This document shows, in pieces, positions 1-5,324 of a DNA stretch of 5,324 nt; the stretch's first letter is position 1; each line of letters opens with the position of its first letter. The stretch lies in assembly GCA_963591145.1 (NCBI GenBank), contig CAVARE010000094.1, positions 1-5,324 on the forward strand, written 5' to 3'. The translations under genes and the position numbers were made by a program. The DNA is from RGIG5612 sp963591145. Lineage in GTDB: Bacteria; Bacillota; Clostridia; Lachnospirales; Lachnospiraceae. The notes below the pieces were generated by a model. That model ran no database searches, was not told where the DNA came from, and saw only the letters and a program-made list of their open reading frames with translations.

Positions 1-125
1 ACAGTCCACTACTCGAAAACGCCTTCGCTGATTGTTTTCTCGCAGTGGCTGTGCTGCCCCGGCGCACTAAACAACTGCATAACATTCCAAATAATAATTC
101 ACCACTATTTGAACCTATGAAACAT

Positions 126-154
126 TTGCGGATAACAGCTGCGACTGTTATAAT
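126..154 (+). promoter_or_regulatory. Candidate sigma-A promoter for xre
   Basis: A perfect -10 hexamer TATAAT lies at 149-154. Exactly 17 bp upstream is TTGCGG at 126-131, which matches the TTG half of the -35 consensus. Transcription would start near 161 and give a leader of about 150 nt before the xre ATG at 310. The perfect -10 and ideal spacing support it; the half-matching -35 and the long leader weaken it. A regulated promoter with a weak -35 would also fit. Confidence 0.5.
132..151. promoter_or_regulatory. Inverted repeat inside the promoter spacer, candidate operator
   Basis: Perfect 7-bp arms ATAACAG (132-138) and CTGTTAT (145-151) flank a 6-bp centre, CTGCGA. The dyad fills the spacer and overlaps the first three bases of the -10 box. 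That is a classic site for a repressor that blocks RNA polymerase. XRE-family proteins usually bind such dyads as dimers and often repress their own gene, so the xre product is the obvious candidate ligand. That binding is an inference from position and symmetry. Confidence 0.45.
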
Positions 155-295
155 GACGCTTTCACATCCTATAGTATTTAAAATCACATAATCTCAACTA
201 AAGTCTGGCAAAATCAGTAACCATAGTATTCTTTTGTTAATTCATCATGTCTATCGTCAGTGTTTCGCGTTGGCAAAAGTTTGTAGAATCAATTC

Positions 296-303
296 GGAGG
301 GAG
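296..303 (+). promoter_or_regulatory. Ribosome binding site that fixes the xre start
   Basis: GGAGGGAG lies 6 nt before the ATG at 310. This strong site is the reason for choosing ATG 310 over the in-frame ATG at 247. The 247 start has no purine-rich site upstream and would add 21 residues that do not belong to the HTH domain. Confidence 0.85.
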
Positions 304-309
304 TTTTCT

Positions 310-690
310 ATGAATAAAAAGCCAAATATGCCATTACTTGAAGAGATTGGCGCAAGAATCCGATATTTTAGACAGCATGCAAATTTATCGCAGGAGGCTC
401 TCGGCGAGAAGGCCGATCTGCATCCTACATATATTGGACAGATAGAACGAGGCTCCCGCAATCTGACAGTATCCGCTCTCAATGATATTCTCGGCGCATT
501 AGAGATTTCATATAGTGTATTTTTTGAGTCTGTTGATGTCAAAAATGCCTTTCAATCAGAATCGACTGAATTTCTAAAGGTTGTAGATTATCTCAGCAAT
601 TTCGAACCCATTCAGCAACAGCATGCCATAGCGATACTCCAGGAATATTCCAAGGCTCTAAGGGAAGCCCGCAGGCCGTCAGATTTCTAA
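310..690 (+). CDS. XRE-family helix-turn-helix transcriptional regulator
   Basis: This 126-residue cytosolic protein is predicted to be a DNA-binding regulator. A Cro/C1-type HTH domain spans about residues 12-70. It contains the family pattern IGARIRYFRQHANLSQEALG, then HPTYIGQIERGSRNLTV covering the recognition helix and the following turn, then an LNDILGALEIS helix. The remaining 55 or so residues (80-126) are helical and unassigned, perhaps a dimerisation or signal-sensing tail. The length suits small XRE regulators of Clostridia. The start at 310 is set by a strong ribosome binding site. The gene is alone on the plus strand and converges on the MocR-like gene, with stop codons overlapping (TAA at 688-690). 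A dyad over its promoter suggests autoregulation. Its target genes cannot be read from this window. Domain assignment is firm; the biological role is unknown. Confidence 0.88.
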   Translation: MNKKPNMPLLEEIGARIRYFRQHANLSQEALGEKADLHPTYIGQIERGSRNLTVSALNDILGALEISYSVFFESVDVKNAFQSESTEFLKVVDYLSNFEPIQQQHAIAILQEYSKALREARRPSDF

Positions 691-1874
691 CTGCTTTCCA
701 GCTTGCGTTTGTTCCTGCGAACCCGATTTATATGCCTCTCGAAATCACCATTTCTGAACAGCTCTGCCAGCAGATACTGCTCAAATGTCGGCACTGTGCA
801 TGAATAGAATCCTAGCTGCTCTTCATATATTTCACGCAGTTTCATCGGAAGGATCATGTACCCTGCTCTTAATGCCGGTGAAATGGTTCGGGAAAATGTA
901 TTCACATATATAACATTTTCATCTCTGGACATGGAAAATAGTGACTCCTCTGCCTTTCTTGATACGGTAAGCTCAGAATCATAATTATCCTCTACGATTA
1001 CAGCGTCCCGCATGCTGGCCCAGTTAAGATATTCCATTTTCTTGGAAATGCTCACAGATATGCCGCTGGGGTAGCTGTTAAATGGTGTGACATGCAGCAC
1101 ACTCGCCCTGGTTTTAATTAAATCCTCGCTGCTGATTCCATCAGCTGTGAGCCTTAACATATCGCATTTTATCCCAACTGCTTCATAAGCCTTGCGTATC
1201 TTATCATATGACGGATCTTCCAGGGCAAATGTTAATTGTTCACCACAGTCTGGATCTTCTGAGGGCAGGTTGCGGGCAGCTCTTATTAATTGCGCGATCA
1301 GACCATATATATATTCCGCACCGGAGCCTATGATGATCTGCTCTGGTGAAGCCTTCATACCCTTGCTTCTGGCCAAATAATCGCAGATCTGCGTCTTAAG
1401 CTCCAGACAGCCGCTGTTTTCCGATTTGGACATTATCCTGTCTCCATAGTCAAGTATGGTCCTTCGCATAGTCTTAGAGATAATGTCAAATGAAAACTGC
1501 GTCCCTTCAGCATTTTGTGAATATGCTGTCTGCGGTGGCGCAGCATCGGCCTTTCTGCTGCCTAACCCTTCAGAATCTGTAACCTCTTCATTTGATTTAG
1601 CGACATCTGGCCTGATATCGTTTTCAAAATCACATTCTCTGTAGGCAACGAAGCAGCCGCTTCTGGTTCTCGACTCTATATATCCCTCCTCGCACAGCAA
1701 CGACAGCGCATGCTCCACTGGGATCACACTCAGCCCAGTCTCCGACGCAATCATCCTCTTAGACGGGATCTTATCGCCATACCTATATACGCCAGTGATA
1801 ATATCCTGGCGTATCATATAGTATAGCTGCATATATGCAGTTAAGTTGCTATCCTTCTTTATAATATAATCCAT
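687..1874 (-). CDS. MocR-type GntR/aminotransferase regulator, C-terminally truncated and lacking the PLP lysine
   Basis: This 395-residue protein has two parts. A GntR winged-helix domain lies at about 10-78, with the typical GDKIPSKR and EEGYIESRTRSGCFV segments. An acidic linker (about 82-125) joins it to a fold-type I aminotransferase domain from about 128. In MocR/GabR proteins the second domain binds PLP and a ligand to control DNA binding. The PLP-ring contacts appear kept (VEDNYDSE, D296 and Y298), but the NTFSRTISPALR segment has Arg at 329 where the Schiff-base Lys is expected. The protein ends soon after HINRVRR, whereas the family usually runs to roughly 450-500 residues, so the C-terminal subdomain is missing. 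The ATG at 1874 lacks a Shine-Dalgarno sequence, and expression may rely on read-through from copA. The gene could be a decaying pseudogene or a PLP-independent DNA-binding protein. Family call firm; function doubtful. Confidence 0.85.
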   Translation of the reverse strand: MDYIIKKDSNLTAYMQLYYMIRQDIITGVYRYGDKIPSKRMIASETGLSVIPVEHALSLLCEEGYIESRTRSGCFVAYRECDFENDIRPDVAKSNEEVTDSEGLGSRKADAAPPQTAYSQNAEGTQFSFDIISKTMRRTILDYGDRIMSKSENSGCLELKTQICDYLARSKGMKASPEQIIIGSGAEYIYGLIAQLIRAARNLPSEDPDCGEQLTFALEDPSYDKIRKAYEAVGIKCDMLRLTADGISSEDLIKTRASVLHVTPFNSYPSGISVSISKKMEYLNWASMRDAVIVEDNYDSELTVSRKAEESLFSMSRDENVIYVNTFSRTISPALRAGYMILPMKLREIYEEQLGFYSCTVPTFEQYLLAELFRNGDFERHINRVRRNKRKLESS

Positions 1875-2023
1875 GTGTATTCTGATACTCGGTTAATTGC
1901 TTCGTGCAGGCAAGCTCGAGCAGTGGCTGCATATTGAGAATTCGCGCTGGGACGGCAATATGTGTTTTCGCAATCTTTTATGCGGAACAGGTTTTTTATC
2001 TCATTGATCTCACTTTTATTCAT
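1859..2023 (-). pseudogene. Remnant ORF whose N-terminus resembles DUF4317 proteins
   Basis: A 54-codon frame starts at an ATG overlapping the copA stop (TAATG). GAAGGA, within the last copA codons, sits 8 nt upstream as a plausible ribosome binding site. The protein begins MNKSEINEIKNLFRIKDC, which closely matches the start I recall for DUF4317 proteins of Clostridia (an MNKxEIxEIKxxFTxxxC pattern). In that family the next segment is a conserved ICGCYVDGEK-like stretch. Here it is replaced by unrelated residues up to a TAA at 1859-1861, 16 nt inside the mocR-like gene. Full DUF4317 proteins are several hundred residues long. The simplest reading is a gene cut off about 18-20 codons in by a deletion or insertion, leaving a scar. 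It could still be translated as a small peptide coupled to copA. The family match is from memory, without a search. Confidence 0.5.
1877..1888. repeat. Short palindrome just upstream of the mocR-like start
   Basis: GTAT and ATAC arms flank a 4-bp centre (TCTG), ending 2 bp before the mocR-like ATG. The region occupies the place where a ribosome binding site would be expected and none is visible. It could be half of a MocR operator, but 4-bp arms are short enough to occur by chance. Confidence 0.2.
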
Positions 2024-2226
2024 TATCTGATTCCTTCGTATTCATAACCTGCACCCACAACTGCTGCCTTAATAGCCTCCTCTGGCACATCTGCAGATGT
2101 AGTGATGGTAACCAGATTCTGCTCGTGATCTGCCTTAGCCTCCACGATTCCATCTATCTTCTCTAAAGCTTCCTTAACATGTGCTTCACAATGCGGGCAC
2201 ATCATTCCCTTAACTGTAATCTCCAT
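2023..2226 (-). CDS. Possible free CopZ-type copper chaperone from an internal in-frame start of copA
   Basis: The last 67 codons of copA form a complete HMA domain: MEITVKGMMCPHCEAHV at the front, metal-binding Cys at 10 and 13 of this short form, and a VVGAGYEYEG close typical of the ferredoxin-like fold. Free CopZ chaperones are about 67-70 residues long and start just like this. The ATG (2226-2224, residue 870 of CopA) has its own perfect Shine-Dalgarno. Two products are therefore plausible, the fused domain and a soluble Cu(I) carrier that loads CopA. E. coli makes both a pump and a CopZ-like peptide from one copA gene, by frameshifting, so the principle has precedent. Internal initiation here is an inference. 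Confidence 0.5.
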   Translation of the reverse strand: MEITVKGMMCPHCEAHVKEALEKIDGIVEAKADHEQNLVTITTSADVPEEAIKAAVVGAGYEYEGIR

Positions 2227-4833
2227 TATTGATTCCTCCTGTATCTCTGCTTTATTATCTGATTTCTTGTCTGACACTGCCTGCTCTTGCTGCTCATTAA
2301 TGCCAGACTCAATATTTTTCTTATCCGCCGCAGCCATATCCACGCAGTCCTGTCGGCTGCTCATGCATTTATTGCCTATTTCCTGGGCACTGGCGTCACT
2401 GGTCATGCAAATATCGCCTTCTGCTGTATCAGTCTGACTGGTGCTGGTACATTTGCCGCCTGCCTGAGCTAACAGCGGCTTATGCCCAATGGATGTCTTT
2501 CTGGCCTTATCTCCCACTGCATCATATGGCTTACACAGATTAAGCCTTAATGCATTCGTCACCACGCAGAAGCTGGATATGGACATGGCGGCCGCACCGA
2601 ACATAGGATTAAGTGACCAGCCAAATGCCGCTATAAAGCAGCCTGCTGCCAGCGGAATGCCTATAACATTATAAATGAACGCCCAGAACAGATTCTGATG
2701 GATCGTCCGCAGCGTCGCACGGCCGATTCTTACTGCCGCAGCCACATCCTGCAGCGAATTCTTCATAAGAACAACGTCTGCCGCATCGATCGCAACATCC
2801 GCGCCGGCACCTATGGCAATACCCGTGTCGGCTCTCATGAGCGCCGGAGCATCATTGATGCCATCCCCAACCATGGCAACCTTGCCGAATCGCTGAAGAC
2901 GTCTTATGGTCTCTTCCTTACCGTCAGGCTTCACGCCTGCCACCACCTCGTCGACTCCTGCGGTCCGCGCTATTGCCATGGCGGTCTTCTCATTATCTCC
3001 CGTCAGCATAACCACATGAATACCCATATTCTTGAGGCGTTCAATGGCCGCCCTGGAATCGTCCTTAATTATATCAGCAACTGCTATTATTCCCAGCAAT
3101 TTCGCATCGCTGGCAAAATAAAGCGGCGTCTTGCCCATTTCTGCCAGCTGGTCAGCGGCATTTTTGAGTGCCGGAGCTTCCATCTGCTTAAGGATTGAGC
3201 CAAGTGCCGTCATATGCCCGTCGGCATTTTCAGCTAATTGGCTGGCTATAAACTGCGCATTGCCGCCGCAGATCTTATGGCCTTCTATATCAGCAGACAG
3301 TCCGTTACCCGCAAATGTTTTAAAATCATTTGCCTCTTTCTTCTTAATATCATGCTCCTGCGCATATTCTGTTATTGCCCGTGCCAGCGGATGCTCCGAC
3401 AGGGCTTCAATGGCAAATGCCGATTCTAACAGTTCATCCTCATCTATGCCGTCGGCGCATATAATATCTGTAACCTTAGGCTCGCCCTTCGTGATGGTGC
3501 CAGTCTTATCCAGGGCGATTATCTGAACTCTGCCAGCGGACTCCAGCGACGCTGCGGTCTTAAACATGATGCCGGATCTGGCGCCCTTACCATTTCCGAC
3601 CATTATCGCAACCGGCGTAGCCAGTCCCAGCGCACATGGGCAGCTGATTACCAGCACTGATATCGCCCTTGCCAGACAAAATCCCACATCGCGGCCGATT
3701 ATCATCCATACCACAAATGTGATCACGGCTATTGATATGACTGCCGGCACAAATATGCCGGATACCTTGTCTGCGATTCTGGCGATGGGTGCCTTAGTTG
3801 CGGCCGCATCCGAAACCAGCTGTATGATCTGGGACAGAGTTGTATCCTTTCCTACCCTTTCGGCTCTGCAGAGCATGTAACCACTGGTATTGGTCGTCGC
3901 GGCATATACCCTGTCTCCAACTGACTTCTCAACAGGAATGCTCTCTCCCGTAAGGGCCGACTCATCCACCGATCCGTCACCCTCCAGTACAACCGCGTCC
4001 ACAGGGATACGGCTTCCCGCCTTAACTACTATGCTGTCCCCAGGCATTACCTGTTCGATAGGAACCTCCCGTTCATGACCATCTGCCATGATCACCGCTG
4101 TTTTGGCCGACAGCTTCATTAAGGATTTCAGAGCATCCGTTGTCCGTCCCTTTGAGACAGACTCCAGCAGCTTTCCTACGGTTATCAGGGTCAGTATCAT
4201 GGCGGCCGACTCGAAGTACAATTGATCCATATAAGCCATGACCTGGTCAGCATTTGCCTCTAACTGAGCTGCAGTCATGGCAAATAGTGAATATACACTA
4301 TAGGCAAATGATACTGCCGATCCCATAGCCACCAGAGTATCCATGTTAGGCGCCCTGTGGATCAGACCCTTGAAGCCGTTAATGAAAAACTTCTGGTTTA
4401 TAACCATTATGGCCGCCGATAAAATCAGCTCATAAATGCCCATCGCCACATGATTGCCTTCCAGAAATGCCGGCAACGGCCAGTTCCACATCATATGTCC
4501 CATGGAGACATACATAAGCGGCAGCAACAGTATTACAGATGCAATAAGCCGGTTTCTTATCTTCGGCGTCTGAGTATCCTTAAGCTCTGACTCATAATCC
4601 TGTACCGTACCGGAGCCTGGCGCTGCATCTGGTTTGGCCTTCAGCTGAGCACCGTAGCCTGCATCTGTAACAGCCTTAATTATCGTCTCGGGCGATGCTG
4701 TTCCCTCTACACTCATTGAATTGGTGAGAAGACTTACTGCGCAGCTGGTAACTCCCGGCACCTTATTTACTGCTTTTTCAACCCTGGCCTGGCATGCCGC
4801 ACATGACATGCCGGTTACCTGATATCGTTCCAT
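2023..4833 (-). CDS. copA: Cu(+)-exporting P1B-type ATPase CopA with a C-terminal CopZ-like HMA domain
   Basis: This 936-residue inner-membrane pump exports Cu(I) at the cost of ATP. In order: an N-terminal HMA domain with CxxC (C11, C14); transmembrane segments 1-4 between about 94 and 223; the actuator loop with TGES (295-298); the TM6 metal site CPC (398-400); the phosphorylated Asp in DKTGT (D442); the HP motif (481-482) of the nucleotide-binding domain; TGDN (611-614); GDGIND (656-661); then TM7 with YN (721-722) and TM8 with MSISS (750-754). CPC, YN and MxxSS together mark the Cu(I)-specific P1B-1 class. A linker of about 100 residues with five Cys follows, then a second HMA domain (870-936) with CPHC (879-882). 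The length exceeds the usual 730-830 because of this tail. AAAGGA lies 7 nt before the start. The gene follows csoR on the same strand, as expected for a CsoR-controlled operon. No motif is missing. Confidence 0.97.
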   Translation of the reverse strand: MERYQVTGMSCAACQARVEKAVNKVPGVTSCAVSLLTNSMSVEGTASPETIIKAVTDAGYGAQLKAKPDAAPGSGTVQDYESELKDTQTPKIRNRLIASVILLLPLMYVSMGHMMWNWPLPAFLEGNHVAMGIYELILSAAIMVINQKFFINGFKGLIHRAPNMDTLVAMGSAVSFAYSVYSLFAMTAAQLEANADQVMAYMDQLYFESAAMILTLITVGKLLESVSKGRTTDALKSLMKLSAKTAVIMADGHEREVPIEQVMPGDSIVVKAGSRIPVDAVVLEGDGSVDESALTGESIPVEKSVGDRVYAATTNTSGYMLCRAERVGKDTTLSQIIQLVSDAAATKAPIARIADKVSGIFVPAVISIAVITFVVWMIIGRDVGFCLARAISVLVISCPCALGLATPVAIMVGNGKGARSGIMFKTAASLESAGRVQIIALDKTGTITKGEPKVTDIICADGIDEDELLESAFAIEALSEHPLARAITEYAQEHDIKKKEANDFKTFAGNGLSADIEGHKICGGNAQFIASQLAENADGHMTALGSILKQMEAPALKNAADQLAEMGKTPLYFASDAKLLGIIAVADIIKDDSRAAIERLKNMGIHVVMLTGDNEKTAMAIARTAGVDEVVAGVKPDGKEETIRRLQRFGKVAMVGDGINDAPALMRADTGIAIGAGADVAIDAADVVLMKNSLQDVAAAVRIGRATLRTIHQNLFWAFIYNVIGIPLAAGCFIAAFGWSLNPMFGAAAMSISSFCVVTNALRLNLCKPYDAVGDKARKTSIGHKPLLAQAGGKCTSTSQTDTAEGDICMTSDASAQEIGNKCMSSRQDCVDMAAADKKNIESGINEQQEQAVSDKKSDNKAEIQEESIMEITVKGMMCPHCEAHVKEALEKIDGIVEAKADHEQNLVTITTSADVPEEAIKAAVVGAGYEYEGIR
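2235..2240 (-). promoter_or_regulatory. Perfect internal Shine-Dalgarno inside copA
   Basis: AGGAGG, read on the minus strand, lies 8 nt before the in-frame ATG of the C-terminal HMA domain. In frame it encodes part of the QEES linker residues. It is stronger than the AAAGGA site of copA itself. This suggests either working internal initiation or a relic of a once separate copZ gene that became fused to copA. Confidence 0.65.
2326..2451 (-). repeat. Degenerate 14-residue Cys repeat in the CopA linker
   Basis: Three Cys of the linker between TM8 and the C-terminal HMA domain fall at exact 14-residue spacing: C795, C809 and C823. Each opens a similar block: CTSTSQ, CMTSDA, CMSSRQ. A further C830 with nearby Met (CVDM) lies in the third block. 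The blocks share C-[MT]-[ST]-[ST] and little else, so this is an old 42-nt tandem repeat at best, or convergence on soft Cu(I) ligands. The region is polar and probably disordered. Confidence 0.4.
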
Positions 4834-4869
4834 TTATGATTCCTTTCACTTATATCTCAAATGCATTGT

Positions 4870-4907
4870 CAGACAGCTCATGCCAGTTAAGCACCTGCAG
4901 CTGTCTG
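4870..4907. repeat. 9-bp inverted repeat in the csoR-copA intergenic gap
   Basis: Perfect arms CAGACAGCT (4870-4878) and AGCTGTCTG (4899-4907) enclose a 20-nt loop. The transcript could form a stem between csoR and copA. No run of U follows the stem on the minus strand, so it does not look like an intrinsic terminator. It might be an mRNA processing or stability element between repressor and pump, or an operator dyad. A weak -10-like TATAAG lies between it and copA (4849-4854 on the plus strand) without a convincing -35. Confidence 0.5.
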
Positions 4908-4921
4908 TATTCCGGACAATA

Positions 4922-5275
4922 TCATCTCATCAGCTTCTGAAGGGTTGATACCAGCTCGTCTATCACGTCATCATTGCCCTTTCTGATATTTTCTGCAACG
5001 CAGGTTCTGACATGATTAGCCAGCAATACCTTATTGAAGCTATTCAGCGCAGATGTTATTGCTGATACCTGCGTTAATATGTCCGTGCAGTATGCACCTG
5101 CCTCCAGCATACCCTCGACGCCGCGCACCTGTCCCTCTATACGTTTCAGGCGGTTCATGAGATCCTTCAATTCCTTGTCATCTCTGTCCTTATGCTTGCC
5201 TGAACAATATGGACATACATTTTCCTCCATGACCTCACCGCCATCTGCGGTAATTTCATCATTTCCCTTATTCAT
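4922..5275 (-). CDS. csoR: CsoR-family copper-sensing transcriptional repressor
   Basis: This 117-residue all-helical protein of the CsoR/RcnR (DUF156) family represses copper-export genes until Cu(I) binds. The Cu(I) ligand triad of CsoR is visible: C63 in YCTDIL, then H88 and C92 in NHVRTC. The DNA-facing helix 1 signature MNRLKRIEGQVRGVEGML lies at about 40-57. The Cys-His-Cys triad and the adjacent copA argue for a copper sensor over the nickel (RcnR), formaldehyde (FrmR) or persulfide (CstR) branches. The start at 5275 has AGGAGG 5 nt upstream; an in-frame ATG at residue 16 has only a weak site. An extra N-terminal CPYC motif (C21, C24) with H28 precedes the core and is not one of the ligands known for the family core. 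The gene lies 88 bp upstream of copA and is probably cotranscribed with it and self-regulated. The operator probably lies near or beyond the window edge. Confidence 0.94.
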   Translation of the reverse strand: MNKGNDEITADGGEVMEENVCPYCSGKHKDRDDKELKDLMNRLKRIEGQVRGVEGMLEAGAYCTDILTQVSAITSALNSFNKVLLANHVRTCVAENIRKGNDDVIDELVSTLQKLMR

Positions 5276-5324
5276 GCCAGCCTCCTATTCGCTGTTTTTT
5301 AATCACTCTTTCAGTCTGTACTGT
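5276..5324 (-). promoter_or_regulatory. csoR ribosome binding site and start of its upstream region
   Basis: AGGAGG (5281-5286 on the plus strand) lies 5 nt before the csoR ATG and supports that start. The remaining 38 bp up to the window edge include an A-rich run but no complete promoter. There is also no recognisable GC-rich CsoR operator dyad, so the operon's main control region is probably cut off. Confidence 0.6.

Larger units (their letters stand above)
1..309. other. Gene-free AT-rich leader region upstream of the XRE regulator
   Basis: I find no recognisable gene here on either strand. One plus-strand frame is open from the window edge to a TAA at 189-191, but its translation resembles nothing I know, has no visible start, and its composition looks non-coding. 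The segment holds the candidate xre promoter and operator (126-154). Between them and the xre ATG lies an apparent 5' leader of about 150 nt. The leader has a small direct repeat (ATAGTATT at 171-178 and 223-230) but no riboswitch or attenuator I can name. An ATG at 247 is in frame with xre but lacks a Shine-Dalgarno sequence. Positions 1-60 are more GC-rich and could be the tail of something lying outside the window. Confidence 0.6.

Noticed and set aside
15..39. Possible hairpin GAAAAC/GTTTTC at 15-20 and 34-39, considered as a terminator.
   Set aside because: The six-base AT-rich stem with a 13-nt loop and no following T-run is too weak.
3..191. An open plus-strand frame running in from the left edge, possibly the end of a truncated gene.
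   Set aside because: The translation shows no recognisable domain and has no supported start, and the frame includes the candidate promoter. It is not enough to call a gene.
237..542. A minus-strand open frame of 101 codons across the xre start.
   Set aside because: It is antisense to the well-supported XRE HTH gene, has no ribosome binding site and shows no known motif.
1827..1840. A perfect 14-bp palindrome, CTGCATATATGCAG, in the first codons of the mocR-like gene.
   Set aside because: It lies inside codons for a conserved part of the GntR domain, and its alternating AT core makes chance symmetry likely. An operator there is possible but unsupported.
42..1929. The 10-mer GCAGTGGCTG occurs at 42-51 and 1920-1929, in direct orientation on either side of the mocR-xre segment.
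   Set aside because: It could be read as target duplications or recombination sites flanking an inserted block. However, a repeated 10-mer is expected by chance in a window this size, and the surrounding bases do not align convincingly.
2698..3198. Long plus-strand open frames opposite copA, this one of 166 codons.
   Set aside because: They are shadows of the copA coding frame. They have no ribosome binding sites, their translations are unlike any family, and copA itself is complete.
1..5324. The window begins with ACAGT and ends with ACTGT, an inverted match at the edges.
   Set aside because: Five bases at arbitrary window ends are not evidence of terminal inverted repeats, and no transposase or integrase is present.

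Overview
The window looks like chromosomal DNA of a gut-type Clostridia, most likely a Lachnospiraceae. The grounds are moderate GC, frequent ATA codons for Ile, strong AGGAGG-type ribosome binding sites, and regulator and CopA sequences of the style I associate with that family. The assignment is an inference from style; no marker gene is present.

Layout. The right two-thirds is a copper-resistance block on the minus strand. csoR (4922-5275) encodes a copper-sensing repressor. After an 88-bp gap that contains a 9-bp inverted repeat comes copA (2023-4833), a Cu(+)-exporting P1B-type ATPase. This CopA has one N-terminal HMA domain, the full ATPase core, a Cys/Met-containing linker, and a second HMA domain at its C-terminus. 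The C-terminal HMA begins at an in-frame ATG with its own perfect AGGAGG site. The same DNA may therefore yield both a CopA-CopZ fusion and a free 67-residue CopZ-type chaperone.

Downstream of copA the organisation looks damaged. An ATG overlaps the copA stop (TAATG) and opens a 54-codon frame whose first 18 or so residues resemble the start of DUF4317 proteins, after which the resemblance stops abruptly. That frame runs into a MocR-type regulator (687-1874, minus), a GntR winged helix joined to an aminotransferase fold. The regulator lacks the C-terminal end of its aminotransferase domain and has Arg where the PLP-binding Lys should be. Its stop codon overlaps the stop of a convergent XRE-family regulator (310-690, plus). 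The xre gene has a long AT-rich leader, with a candidate promoter whose spacer and -10 box are covered by a 7-bp-arm inverted repeat.

How it fits together. CsoR, CopA and CopZ form a conventional sense-export-chaperone set: Cu(I) releases CsoR from DNA, CopA pumps Cu(I) out, and CopZ carries Cu(I) in the cytosol. The mocR-xre segment has no visible link to copper and looks like a rearranged junction next to the operon. No tRNA, rRNA, CRISPR array, transposase or clear intrinsic terminator was seen.
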